Assembly: GCA_026967495.1 (NCBI GenBank)
Contig: CP114060.1
Span: 3,534,001 to 3,598,000, forward strand
DNA from: Rouxiella badensis
GTDB lineage: Bacteria; Pseudomonadota; Gammaproteobacteria; Enterobacterales; Enterobacteriaceae
DNA: 64,000 bases
Direction: 5' to 3'
Shown: positions 17,709 to 25,808 of the stretch, one piece after another
Numbering within the stretch: the stretch's first letter is position 1
Layout: the number at the start of each line of letters is the position of its first letter
Program-made: the position numbers and the translations under genes
Notes under the pieces: model-generated
What the model was told of the DNA's origin: nothing
The model's input: only the letters and a program-made list of their open reading frames with translations
The model's database searches: none

Positions 17709-18050
17709 TTACAAATAGGCTTTTAATTGCAAATTTTTTGGGGGAAGGTCAAGGACTTTTGGATCAAGAGTGGAAAGCGCCACCTCTTGCCTCTCTGCGC
17801 CTTTTATCCATCTTGATACGTGTCGCCGCTCATGTTTGGAGTGCTTTCCAGTGGCACGGAGCGTGGCGTAGGCCGCTGAAACAAACTCATCGGCTGGCAA
17901 GACACATGCACCGATAACAAGGCGTGGGGTTCCAAGGGGCCTTGGCTGGTCTGGGTCAGCGCCCAGCGTGCAGGGCACGTGCTTTTGACCCAAAAGCGAA
18001 TAAGGGCCGCTCTGTCCTCCCCCGCCCTAATTGAAAAGTTCCCTACCAAA
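17709..18050. repeat. Probable dispersed intergenic repeat element
   Basis: This GC-rich stretch between ycjG and tpx carries two overlapping minus-strand open frames (17709-17993 and 17804-18049) of low-complexity, non-globular character, with pieces such as PRLVIGACVLPADEFVSAAY and LSVHVSCQPMSLFQRPTPRS. Neither has a ribosome binding site or a recognisable domain. I recall similar runs at several places in Serratia-type genomes, which suggests a repeat rather than a gene. This rests on memory and character, not on a search. Confidence 0.4.
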
Positions 18051-18125
18051 CAAATACTTGTTAACTTACACTGTGGAAGTTCGCAAAAACTTAATAACCT
18101 GGCTTAATAGCACAAAGGACAAATC

Positions 18126-18629
18126 ATGACTCAGACCGTACATCTTCAGGGTAACCCCGTTAGCGTTGCTGGCCAGCTGCCGCAAAAAGGCGACGTTGCC
18201 AAACCTTTCACACTGGTTGCCAAAGACCTTTCCGACGTTGCGCTGAGCAGCTTCGTCGGTAAGCGTAAAGTTCTGAACATCTTCCCAAGCGTTGACACCG
18301 GTGTTTGTGCCGCGTCCGTGCGTAAATTCAATGAAGCTGCGGGCGAAATCGACAACACCGTCGTGCTGTGCATCTCTTCCGACCTGCCGTTCGCCCAGTC
18401 ACGCTTCTGCGGCGCAGAAGGCCTGTCTAACGTCGTTACCCTGTCCACCCTGCGCGGTGACGAGTTCAAACTGACCTACGGCGTTGCTATCACCGACGGT
18501 CCTCTGGCTGGCCTGACTTCTCGCGCAGTCGTGGTGCTGGATGAGCAAGACAACGTGCTTTACAGCCAGCTGGTCGGTGAAATCACCGATGAGCCAGACT
18601 ACGAGTCTGCCCTCGCGGCTCTGAAGTAA
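18126..18629 (+). CDS. tpx: Thiol peroxidase Tpx
   Basis: The 167-residue atypical 2-Cys peroxiredoxin reduces hydrogen peroxide and alkyl peroxides with electrons from thioredoxin. The peroxidatic C61 is in SVDTGVCAASVRKFN and the resolving C95 is in SRFCGAEGL, both at the E. coli positions. Length equals the E. coli protein. The gene is preceded by AAAGGAC, stands alone and ends at a strong intrinsic terminator. In E. coli it faces tyrR; here about 13 kb of accessory genes separate them. Confidence 0.97.
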   Translation: MTQTVHLQGNPVSVAGQLPQKGDVAKPFTLVAKDLSDVALSSFVGKRKVLNIFPSVDTGVCAASVRKFNEAAGEIDNTVVLCISSDLPFAQSRFCGAEGLSNVVTLSTLRGDEFKLTYGVAITDGPLAGLTSRAVVVLDEQDNVLYSQLVGEITDEPDYESALAALK

Positions 18630-18637
18630 TTTCGACC

Positions 18638-18668
18638 AAAAAAGCCCCGTCTGAAAACGGGGCTTTTT
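18638..18668. terminator. Bidirectional intrinsic terminator after tpx
   Basis: Stem AGCCCCGT/ACGGGGCT with A-run before and TTTTT after. It can end both tpx and the long minus-strand operon that converges on it. Confidence 0.92.
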
Positions 18669-18713
18669 CCTGGCAATCGGGCATTGCTGCCGCGGCAATA
18701 CTGATATCAGCTA

Positions 18714-20402
18714 TCAGCCCGCACTCACGATTATCTCAATTAAGTTAGGCTTCTCGCTGGCAATCGCTGCCTCAATCGCCGGTGCAATATCCTCGGCACG
18801 TCGGATCTGCCTGCCGCTCAATCCCATCGACTGCGCCAGCGCCAGATAATCAATACTTGGATTCACAATATCCATCGCGATAAACGTGTTGCTCTGCGAC
18901 GAAGAGTAATGCGCCTGATTACGCATGAAATTCTTCAAAATATTGTATTCCTGGTTGTTCATGACCACGTAAGTGATCGGCAGGTTCTCGTGTGCCGCAG
19001 TCCACATTGCCTGCGGCGAATACAGGGCGGCGCCGTCACCGACCAGACAGACCACGGGTTGCTTGGCCAGACCTAGGGAGTAGCCGATAGCCGCCGGCAT
19101 CCCCCACCCCAATGCACCGCCGCGCATAAAGGCGTACTGGCCTGAATGATGGCTGTTAAGGAACTTGCGCATCAGCGATGAAACGCACAGTGCCTCGTCG
19201 ACAATCGCCACGTCTGGCCCAATAGCCCTGACCACCTCATGAGCGGCAACAATCGGAGCTATCACCGGTAACGAGAATTTTTCGGCGACGCTGGCCTCAA
19301 GCTGTTCGCGGGCATATTTTCGTTCATCAGCCGCGCGGCTAATCAGCACAGCGTAACGCGACCGATTTGCCGCCGTGGCCTCTTTTAACGCCGGTATAAG
19401 CGCCTTGAGTGAGGCACTGATATCACCGACGATCGACAGCTTCGTCGCATATGAACGCCCCAAATCGTTGACGTCCGCCGACAGTTGATAGACCGTGCAA
19501 CCCTCAGGAACTGCGGGTCCTTCGCTGTAAAGGATAGTGATTAGCGATTTGCCGCCCAGCGCGAAAATGGCCTCGTAGTTTTTGAGAATTTCGGCGATGC
19601 TGGCCGCTGTCGTCGGCATGTTGCCCCGCCACAGCGCATGTGAGGTCGGATAAGGGATACGTGAGGGCCAAGAGGACCCATAAACGTGCGCGCCCAGCAG
19701 CTCCGCTACCGCAATGGTTTCCTTCGCCGCCTGACTGTGATGAATTTCGTCACCGGCAATAATCGCCAGCTTGCCGGGCGTGCACTGCGTCAACGCCTGC
19801 GCCAGGCGTGGCAGTGAACCGCCTATCGCCTTGCGGTCTATCTCGGAGCGTTCGCCAATATCAACGTCACTGAGTTGGTCCATGATGTCCATCGGCAGTG
19901 AAAGAAACACCGGGCCACTCGGTGCGGCGTTGGCATCGTGAAACGCGCGACGCAAAAGCACCGGAAGTTGCGACGCATTGGAGACATCCTGCGCCCATTT
20001 GACCGCCGGCTCCGCAATGCTGACCAAATCGTCATACAGCAGCGGATCGCTTATCGAATGGCGGGTATCCTGCTGCCCCGCCGTCACCACCAGCGGCGTT
20101 TGCGACACCTTGGCGTTGAGCAGATTGCCCATCCCATGCCCCAGCCCTCCCGCCGTATGCAGGTTGAGGAAACCAGGCTTACCGGAGGCCTGTGCGTAGC
20201 CGTCGGCCATTGCTACGGCGCTGGCTTCCTGAAGCGCCAGAATATATTTCAGCGACGGATTACGTAATAGCGCGTCCATCAACGGCAATTCCGTGGTCCC
20301 TGGATTACCAAAAATGTACTCGACGCCCTCGCTGTGCAGCGTTTCAAGCAGTACGTCGGCACCCCGTCGATTGTGTAGACTGTTTGCTCGGGTTACAGTC
20401 AT
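18714..20402 (-). CDS. Thiamine-diphosphate enzyme, benzoylformate-decarboxylase-like
   Basis: The start at 20402 is chosen because its ATGA overlaps the stop of the preceding gene and GGGAG lies 8 bases upstream; 20417 is an in-frame alternative. The 562-residue protein has the three ThDP domains. The catalytic glutamate is E59 (LQEASAVAMADGYAQ). The histidine in NLHTAGGLGHGMG matches the active-site His70 of benzoylformate decarboxylase. The cofactor motif is VGDGAALYS with NN 27 residues later. GGALGWGMPAAIG also follows that enzyme. It probably decarboxylates a 2-keto acid; an aromatic substrate is likely by similarity, but acetolactate-type chemistry is not excluded. It is the last gene of a ten-gene operon. 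Confidence 0.88.
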   Translation of the reverse strand: MTVTRANSLHNRRGADVLLETLHSEGVEYIFGNPGTTELPLMDALLRNPSLKYILALQEASAVAMADGYAQASGKPGFLNLHTAGGLGHGMGNLLNAKVSQTPLVVTAGQQDTRHSISDPLLYDDLVSIAEPAVKWAQDVSNASQLPVLLRRAFHDANAAPSGPVFLSLPMDIMDQLSDVDIGERSEIDRKAIGGSLPRLAQALTQCTPGKLAIIAGDEIHHSQAAKETIAVAELLGAHVYGSSWPSRIPYPTSHALWRGNMPTTAASIAEILKNYEAIFALGGKSLITILYSEGPAVPEGCTVYQLSADVNDLGRSYATKLSIVGDISASLKALIPALKEATAANRSRYAVLISRAADERKYAREQLEASVAEKFSLPVIAPIVAAHEVVRAIGPDVAIVDEALCVSSLMRKFLNSHHSGQYAFMRGGALGWGMPAAIGYSLGLAKQPVVCLVGDGAALYSPQAMWTAAHENLPITYVVMNNQEYNILKNFMRNQAHYSSSQSNTFIAMDIVNPSIDYLALAQSMGLSGRQIRRAEDIAPAIEAAIASEKPNLIEIIVSAG

Positions 20403-21502
20403 GACAGTAACTCCCAACGATTATTGTTTTTAGCCAAATCTGGCAACAGGAAAGACAGTTTCTTTTTGCGATCGTCCGCCGGTGACTGACTAATACGATA
20501 TTCCAGCGCAGTAATCTTGACCAGTATAGATCTCAACGCTTCGCCGAGTCTTGCGTAGCCGCCCACAAAATAGAACCTTCCGCCTTTACGGCCGATCACG
20601 CCATGTCGTTGTAAATATTCAAAGAGTGCGACGGATGAACGCGCATCATAGTTCTCTTTCGGCGGTGCCTGCAGGGGATAACGAATCAAACGTTCTGCAA
20701 GAATGTACTGAATCGAGGCACGCAACACGGGGTCGTTGGCGTGTAAATCCAGCAGCGCCAAAATGGACAGGATATCCACCCGCAGCTCCTCCGCGCCCGC
20801 GCCATTACGAGAGCTTTTTTCTTTGAGATGTTCAGGCAGCGGCAGATAGCCCGTTCGGTGATAATACTCATGCAGGTGCACCCATATCGCACTGGCGCGG
20901 GTGAGTAAATCATCGTCGGCGGTGATGACATCGGGAAACGCGGTCGGTGACCACGCCGCCTCGATAGCAGGTCGGGTATAAGATTTAAAGCGGTCGACAA
21001 ATTTTTCTATCAGGTAATAGGCTTTATGGTAGGGCTTAACCTCGGCATCGCGAAAGTTTTCGGCAAAGATGGCAACCGATAGCGGATTTTTAAACCCATC
21101 AGAACAGCAGTGAAGCAATACCGGCAACGCTTCCGATTCAGGAACAATATCTAGCACGTTTTGTGGAATCGCAATGGCTTCAACGAAAGCGGCCTCAAGG
21201 AAGGCGTCCGGGTTATAAGGCACCTCAAAAAAGCCCAAAATAAAGTCAGGATCGTCGGTAAACGTTAATTCCAATAAATTATTCGAACCTAATTGATGAT
21301 TTTCCATATTCTCTAATAAAAGCTTTACGTGCGCGTTATCACTATGTCCCTCAAGGGTTTTCCGTACGCATTGTGCGATACGAACAGGGTCTGAGGATGC
21401 GCCCTCCGAGAGAATTTCTAGCCGACAATGATTTATCTCTTCAACTATTTTTATTTTATGCTGCATCTTCTCGTTCCTTGCTGTGAAATTAAAATCATTC
21501 AT
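20399..21502 (-). CDS. Uncharacterised protein with HExxH...EExRxD metallopeptidase-like motifs
   Basis: I do not recognise this 367-residue protein with certainty. HEYYH at 211-215 fits the zinc motif HExxH, and EELRVD at 238-243 resembles the EECRAE/D glutamate motif of dipeptidyl peptidase III-like enzymes. It may belong to a DUF6421-like group, but this is from memory. No signal peptide or membrane segment is visible, so it is cytoplasmic. The C-terminal part is helical and basic. The gene is coupled by ATGA to the decarboxylase gene and follows the cyclotransferase gene by 63 bp. Whether it cuts a peptide bond or only keeps the fold is open. Confidence 0.6.
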   Translation of the reverse strand: MNDFNFTARNEKMQHKIKIVEEINHCRLEILSEGASSDPVRIAQCVRKTLEGHSDNAHVKLLLENMENHQLGSNNLLELTFTDDPDFILGFFEVPYNPDAFLEAAFVEAIAIPQNVLDIVPESEALPVLLHCCSDGFKNPLSVAIFAENFRDAEVKPYHKAYYLIEKFVDRFKSYTRPAIEAAWSPTAFPDVITADDDLLTRASAIWVHLHEYYHRTGYLPLPEHLKEKSSRNGAGAEELRVDILSILALLDLHANDPVLRASIQYILAERLIRYPLQAPPKENYDARSSVALFEYLQRHGVIGRKGGRFYFVGGYARLGEALRSILVKITALEYRISQSPADDRKKKLSFLLPDLAKNNNRWELLS

Positions 21503-21565
21503 TGCTTTTAAATAGGCCTTTATAAGCCTTGGACTTTGTTTTTTAAGAAGGTGTCGGACCCTGCG

Positions 21566-22087
21566 TCACGAAATGTTCATTAGCCGTTCGGGCAATGAAT
21601 CAAGATGTTGACGCAGGGATAATTTATATCTGCTGGACACTCTTGCATCGTACAATCCCTGAAGCAGCAGGTCGCTATAACGAATACTCGGCGCCGCCTC
21701 ATCGTTTAACGTGACCAGACCAAAATAGGCAAACGCGGTGGTATCCTGCCCCTCGGTAAGCGTTGTGACACCTACCCGTTGTCGCTTGTAGCGTCCCAGC
21801 GGTACACCTTCTCGGGCATCAATAATGTCGAGAAATCGAGTCGGGAGTCGATACAGCGCGCCCTCCACTCGATGACCGTAGTCAGGCCGAATATTGGCGC
21901 AACAGACAGGCTCGTTTAATGAAGAATAATTAAATATCAACCGATGATGGGCCAACAGTGCTGGCCCGATAAAATAAGCTTTGGCATCCGTTAATAACGT
22001 TTTTGAAAGACTTTCATGGTTCATACAGGAACCATAGGCGAACAATTGGAAATACTCGTCCTTTAGAAAGCAGGAATCATTAGGCAT
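21566..22087 (-). CDS. Gamma-glutamylcyclotransferase-like (AIG2/BtrG-type) protein
   Basis: The 173-residue protein has the cyclotransferase loop FAYGSCMN (16-23) and the catalytic glutamate E93 in IDAREGVPLGRYKR. These are the defining pieces of the GGCT/AIG2 fold, which releases a gamma-glutamyl group as 5-oxoproline. Family members act on glutathione, on gamma-glutamylamines, or (BtrG in butirosin synthesis) on gamma-glutamyl-protected intermediates. It sits next to an acyl carrier protein gene and near a GST gene, so either glutathione-conjugate breakdown or BtrG-like deprotection fits. The choice between them is not decided by the sequence. Confidence 0.8.
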   Translation of the reverse strand: MPNDSCFLKDEYFQLFAYGSCMNHESLSKTLLTDAKAYFIGPALLAHHRLIFNYSSLNEPVCCANIRPDYGHRVEGALYRLPTRFLDIIDAREGVPLGRYKRQRVGVTTLTEGQDTTAFAYFGLVTLNDEAAPSIRYSDLLLQGLYDARVSSRYKLSLRQHLDSLPERLMNIS

Positions 22088-22136
22088 CTCTTTTTTCTCA
22101 CGGATAGATTCACCAGGATGTGTGTCTCTCTTCGGG

Positions 22137-22403
22137 CTATGGCCTGTTTAATGACTCCAGCACATAGTTGTCATAAATGGCCCCTACGGTTTTAATCGAA
22201 TTCAATTCAAAATCGCCAATAGGGATCTCCCGGCTTAATACTTCCTCAAGAAAAATAACAAAATGCACAACCGACAATGAGTCGAGAAAATCATTATCAA
22301 TCAGGTTAGTATCAACCTCTATGGGGTGACACTCACCCTTGCCGTGCTTAATAAAAAACCCGTTAACGTTGTCGACTAAATTCCCCAGACTGATTAATGC
22401 CAT
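22137..22403 (-). CDS. Acyl/aminoacyl carrier protein
   Basis: The 88-residue protein is a phosphopantetheine carrier. DNDFLDSLSVVHFVIFLEE contains the DSL motif with the attachment serine at S42, followed by the recognition helix. It is not the fatty acid AcpP, which has the sequence GADSLD and sits in the fab cluster. Stand-alone carriers of this kind work with dedicated ligases in small-molecule pathways. No adenylating enzyme is seen in this window, so loading would need an enzyme encoded elsewhere. It lies between the GST gene (80 bp) and the cyclotransferase gene (49 bp) in the accessory operon. Confidence 0.85.
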   Translation of the reverse strand: MALISLGNLVDNVNGFFIKHGKGECHPIEVDTNLIDNDFLDSLSVVHFVIFLEEVLSREIPIGDFELNSIKTVGAIYDNYVLESLNRP

Positions 22404-22483
22404 AAATCCCCCAGATTTCTTCGGATGATGCGTTTATATGAAATAAATACCTGCACTCAGCCAGCTATGGTCCTGCCCGGGAA

Positions 22484-23137
22484 TTAATTCCCGATGACAA
22501 TCTCTTCCGTGGCTAGCGCTTTCTGAACGGCAGGACGTTGAAGCATGCGTTGAGTATGAGCAGCCCAATGACTAAACTGATTCATATCAAGCTCTAATAA
22601 CGTTCCCCACCTGAAGTAAATTAATACCACGGGATCGACTATCGAATACCCTTCCTTTAGCGCCCATTGATTCTCGGCCAGTCGATGATTAATCTGCTCG
22701 AAAACCTTGATAACCTCGAGACGCCCGCGCGCCTTAATACCGTTGAAAGATTCGACCTCATCGGTAAAACGCGAAGGATGAAAATTGAGCGCAATAACGC
22801 CCGTTAACATGCAACTTAACCAGTTGAGCCACTCAATGGCTCTGGCGGCGCCGACGGGAGTCGGCGGGAGCAGCCCGCTTTCCGGATGAGACAGCGCGAG
22901 ATAAAGCAAAATAGCCGAGGACTCGGTGAGAATTTCATTCTCGGTGATTAACACCGGGACCTTGCCTTTCGGATTTAGCTTCCTGAAACTTTCCCGCTGA
23001 GTATCGCCCGCTTTTATAGAAAGACGAGCAAGTTCGAAAGGCTTGCCCAACTCGTTTAACACGACGTGAGGGGCAAAAGAGAGGTGTCCGGGACAATAAT
23101 ATAAAGTGGGATACTTTTTCGGTTTTATTATATTCAT
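22484..23137 (-). CDS. Glutathione S-transferase family protein
   Basis: The 217-residue protein has an N-terminal thioredoxin-like domain (YYCPGHLSFAPHVVLNELG, then GKVPVLITENEILTESSAIL with the cis-proline and the glutathione-binding ES pair) and an all-helical C-terminal domain. This is the bacterial beta/GST-like layout. It would add or remove glutathione on a small molecule in the cytoplasm, or act as an isomerase or dehalogenase. A gamma-glutamylcyclotransferase gene two genes further on makes a glutathione-linked step credible. The gene is 132 bp after the enolase-superfamily gene on the same strand. Confidence 0.88.
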   Translation of the reverse strand: MNIIKPKKYPTLYYCPGHLSFAPHVVLNELGKPFELARLSIKAGDTQRESFRKLNPKGKVPVLITENEILTESSAILLYLALSHPESGLLPPTPVGAARAIEWLNWLSCMLTGVIALNFHPSRFTDEVESFNGIKARGRLEVIKVFEQINHRLAENQWALKEGYSIVDPVVLIYFRWGTLLELDMNQFSHWAAHTQRMLQRPAVQKALATEEIVIGN

Positions 23138-23269
23138 TACAAGGCTGCCTTTTTATTTACGCTATTGCCATTGCCCCCAAAGACCCGCTCATGTCATCCT
23201 TGACATATCAATAAAATCCATAATAAAAAACGCCACTCCTGGAGACTTCCGATGAGTTAATTAACTCAA

Positions 23270-24430
23270 TCAGGCTTTACCGTGCCCTAATGAGAATGGA
23301 CCTTTAGAAAATTCACCGAGCGCTTCCTTGTTGAGTTCAAAACCCAGCCCCGGCGCCGTGGGCAGGGTTAATTTTCCATTGTCCCAATCGGGTAATCCTT
23401 TAAAGAGTTTCCGGCAGATATCAATCACCACAACGTGCCACTCGACCATTCCGCCGTTGGCAACTCCGGCGTGCAAATGCATATTTTGGAAAGGGAACGT
23501 GCCGCCATTGTCGATGGGAACACCAAAGGACCTTGCGAGGCTTGCGGCACGAAGTCCCGCCGAGTATCCACCGCAGATACAGACATTTGGCTGCAAGATA
23601 TCGACAGCGCCGCGGGTTAACATGTCGCGAAAACGGAACAGCTGCCCTTCGCTCTGCCCGGCGGCAACGGGGATTGAAATTCTATTGCGCAGATCGGCAA
23701 GTTTTAACGGATCGTTGTCTGCAATCGGCTCTTCAAAAAAGGCGATATTACAATCGGAGATATTCTGTGCCAGACGCAGGGCGTGATAATGATCCAGGCC
23801 ACAGTTGGCATCGATGTAAATTTCCACCTCATCGCCAACGGCTTCGCGCACCGCACGCACTCGACGGGCATCGTCATGTATAACATCGTCCAGCGAACGG
23901 CCCTGGTCGCGCCGCGCCAATGCGTGATAGCCCACCAGCATTTTAAGACGCTTATGCCCCGCTTTTACCAGGCCCGAAGCGGCATGCGCGAGCTGCTCTT
24001 GATCAAGAGAGCCAAAACCGAAAGTGGTATATAACGAAACCTCTGAACGCGCCCCGCCCAGCAATTGCCACACCGGCAGCGTGGTCGATTTGCCGATAAT
24101 ATCCCAGATCGCGATATCAATGGCTGAAATGGCATGGCTTGCGTAGCCGGTTTGGCCGCGTGGGGTGAGTAACCAGTAAAGTTTTTCCGAGATGGCCTCA
24201 CGATTAATGGCGTCCATGCCTAATAAATTCGGTGTCACGACAGAGCGAATAATAGCAGCGATGACTTCTTCATCGGTCACCGCGGTAAAACCGTGTCCGA
24301 TAATACCGCCAGCCGTTTCAATCTCAACGATAACGCCCGAGAGTTTTCCGGCAATGGTTAATCCCGCAACGTCAACCTCGCCCGGTACAAAAACAGGCGT
24401 TGCCTCGATTCGAATGATCTTGTGTAACAT
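23270..24430 (-). CDS. Enolase-superfamily enzyme (mandelate racemase/muconate lactonizing type)
   Basis: The 386-residue protein has an N-terminal capping domain and a beta-barrel. Metal ligands are D207 (YIDANCG), E233 or E234 (FFEEP) and E261 (AAGQSEGQ). The KxK motif is altered: K163 is kept in RLKMLVG, but the second lysine position is leucine (L165). A histidine near 318-320 (NMHLHAG) may be the opposite base, as in mandelate racemase. The likely reaction is proton abstraction next to a carboxylate, giving a racemase, epimerase or dehydratase. The substrate is unknown. The BenE-type transporter gene lies 44 bp upstream, and a benzoylformate-decarboxylase-like gene lies in the same operon. 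Confidence 0.85.
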   Translation of the reverse strand: MLHKIIRIEATPVFVPGEVDVAGLTIAGKLSGVIVEIETAGGIIGHGFTAVTDEEVIAAIIRSVVTPNLLGMDAINREAISEKLYWLLTPRGQTGYASHAISAIDIAIWDIIGKSTTLPVWQLLGGARSEVSLYTTFGFGSLDQEQLAHAASGLVKAGHKRLKMLVGYHALARRDQGRSLDDVIHDDARRVRAVREAVGDEVEIYIDANCGLDHYHALRLAQNISDCNIAFFEEPIADNDPLKLADLRNRISIPVAAGQSEGQLFRFRDMLTRGAVDILQPNVCICGGYSAGLRAASLARSFGVPIDNGGTFPFQNMHLHAGVANGGMVEWHVVVIDICRKLFKGLPDWDNGKLTLPTAPGLGFELNKEALGEFSKGPFSLGHGKA

Positions 24431-24474
24431 ACGTCGCTCTCTTATATTTTTTGAATAATTAACGTTTAAAAGAT

Positions 24475-25668
24475 TTAATTGCGCTCAGCGTTAGCTTTAA
24501 ACAGGTAAAGCATGGCGATCCCCACCAATAGGCCCCAGAACGCACCGCCAATACCGAAAAATGCGTGACCGCCAATGGTTACCAAAAAGGTCACGATTGC
24601 AGCATCACGGCTATTTTTATCGTTCAGGGAATTAACCAGTGAATTTCCCAGCGCTCCCATTAATGCAAGCCCTGCCACTGCCTCGATAAATACCGGCGGT
24701 GAGACGGAAATCAGTTGCGTAGCGGCACCGGCGGCCAGGCCGTAAATAATGTAGGCCGCACCGCATACCACGCCGGCCCAATAGCGCCGGGCAGGATCGT
24801 CTCCCGCCTCTTCTCCGGCACAAATCGCTGCCGTGATGGCTGCAAGACCGATAGCCGGGCCACCAAATGGCGCAGCCAGCAGACTACACAGGCCGGTGCT
24901 GGTAAATAATGGCGTAGCGTCGGGTTTATAACCATTGACGTTTAGCACCGCGACACCGGGAATATTCTGTGAAGCCATGGTGACAATAAAAAGCGGTATA
25001 GCAATGCTCACCAATGAAGAGAGATTAAATACCGGTGATGCCAGCATTAAATGTGGCAAGATACTGCCCCGCGTTATATGGCTCAGGTCTGAGGTCAGAT
25101 AAATAATTACCAGCGTCGCAATGGCGGCACACGGAATAGCCAGAATCCTCTTCACTTTGAGCATAATTAGCCAAACCAGCAGCACGGGCGCGAAATAAAG
25201 CGGGTATTGTGCCATGGCATGAACAGGCGCGACGCAAAGGTTAAGAATAATGCCCGCCAGCATGGCATTGGCCACCGAAGAAGGAATTTTGGAAATTACC
25301 CGGCCGAGAGGTTTACATAAACCGGCCAGAGTCAGCATGACCCCGGCCATAATGAGCGCTCCAATGGCAGCAGGAAAGCCTCCTTTGACCGCGCCAATGC
25401 CTAATAACAGTGCTGCACCTGGCGTTGACCAAGCCACGCTAACCGGCATTTTATTCTTGATACTTAACGCAATACCCGCGACCCCCATCGCGATAGACAC
25501 CGCCATGAGTCCTGAGGCCGCTTCTTTCTGAGTCGCGCCGACGTTTACCAGCGCCTGAACGATAAGTGTAAAGGTTGACGCAAAGCCAACAAAAGAAGAC
25601 AGCAAGCCTGCCCCCGCAGCATGCCATGAAAAATCGGCTTTATTTTTTCTGATTACTATATTCGTCAC
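24475..25668 (-). CDS. BenE-family (benzoate/proton symporter type) transporter
   Basis: The 397-residue polytopic membrane protein has 11-12 hydrophobic helices. VAWSTPGAALLLG, GFPAAIGALIMAGVMLTLAG, SIPLFIVTMASQNIPGVAVL and APFGGPAIGLAAITAAICAG match the BenE family, which has the NAT/NCS2-like fold. E. coli BenE (YdcO) and Acinetobacter BenE are linked to benzoate uptake. Here it may import an aromatic acid or export a product. It lies 140 bp after the flavin monooxygenase gene and 44 bp before the enolase-superfamily gene, so it belongs to the operon. Confidence 0.88.
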   Translation of the reverse strand: MTNIVIRKNKADFSWHAAGAGLLSSFVGFASTFTLIVQALVNVGATQKEAASGLMAVSIAMGVAGIALSIKNKMPVSVAWSTPGAALLLGIGAVKGGFPAAIGALIMAGVMLTLAGLCKPLGRVISKIPSSVANAMLAGIILNLCVAPVHAMAQYPLYFAPVLLVWLIMLKVKRILAIPCAAIATLVIIYLTSDLSHITRGSILPHLMLASPVFNLSSLVSIAIPLFIVTMASQNIPGVAVLNVNGYKPDATPLFTSTGLCSLLAAPFGGPAIGLAAITAAICAGEEAGDDPARRYWAGVVCGAAYIIYGLAAGAATQLISVSPPVFIEAVAGLALMGALGNSLVNSLNDKNSRDAAIVTFLVTIGGHAFFGIGGAFWGLLVGIAMLYLFKANAERN

Positions 25669-25808
25669 CGTAGAAACTCCTGAAATAAACTTTGCTTAAT
25701 CCATTTTCAATAACACTGTCTTTGCCCAGCAATGAATAAGGGGATCCCCCTCATCAAATAACAAGGTAAAGACATAACGCGATATCAGTATTCAAAGGAG
25801 GACAGTAA

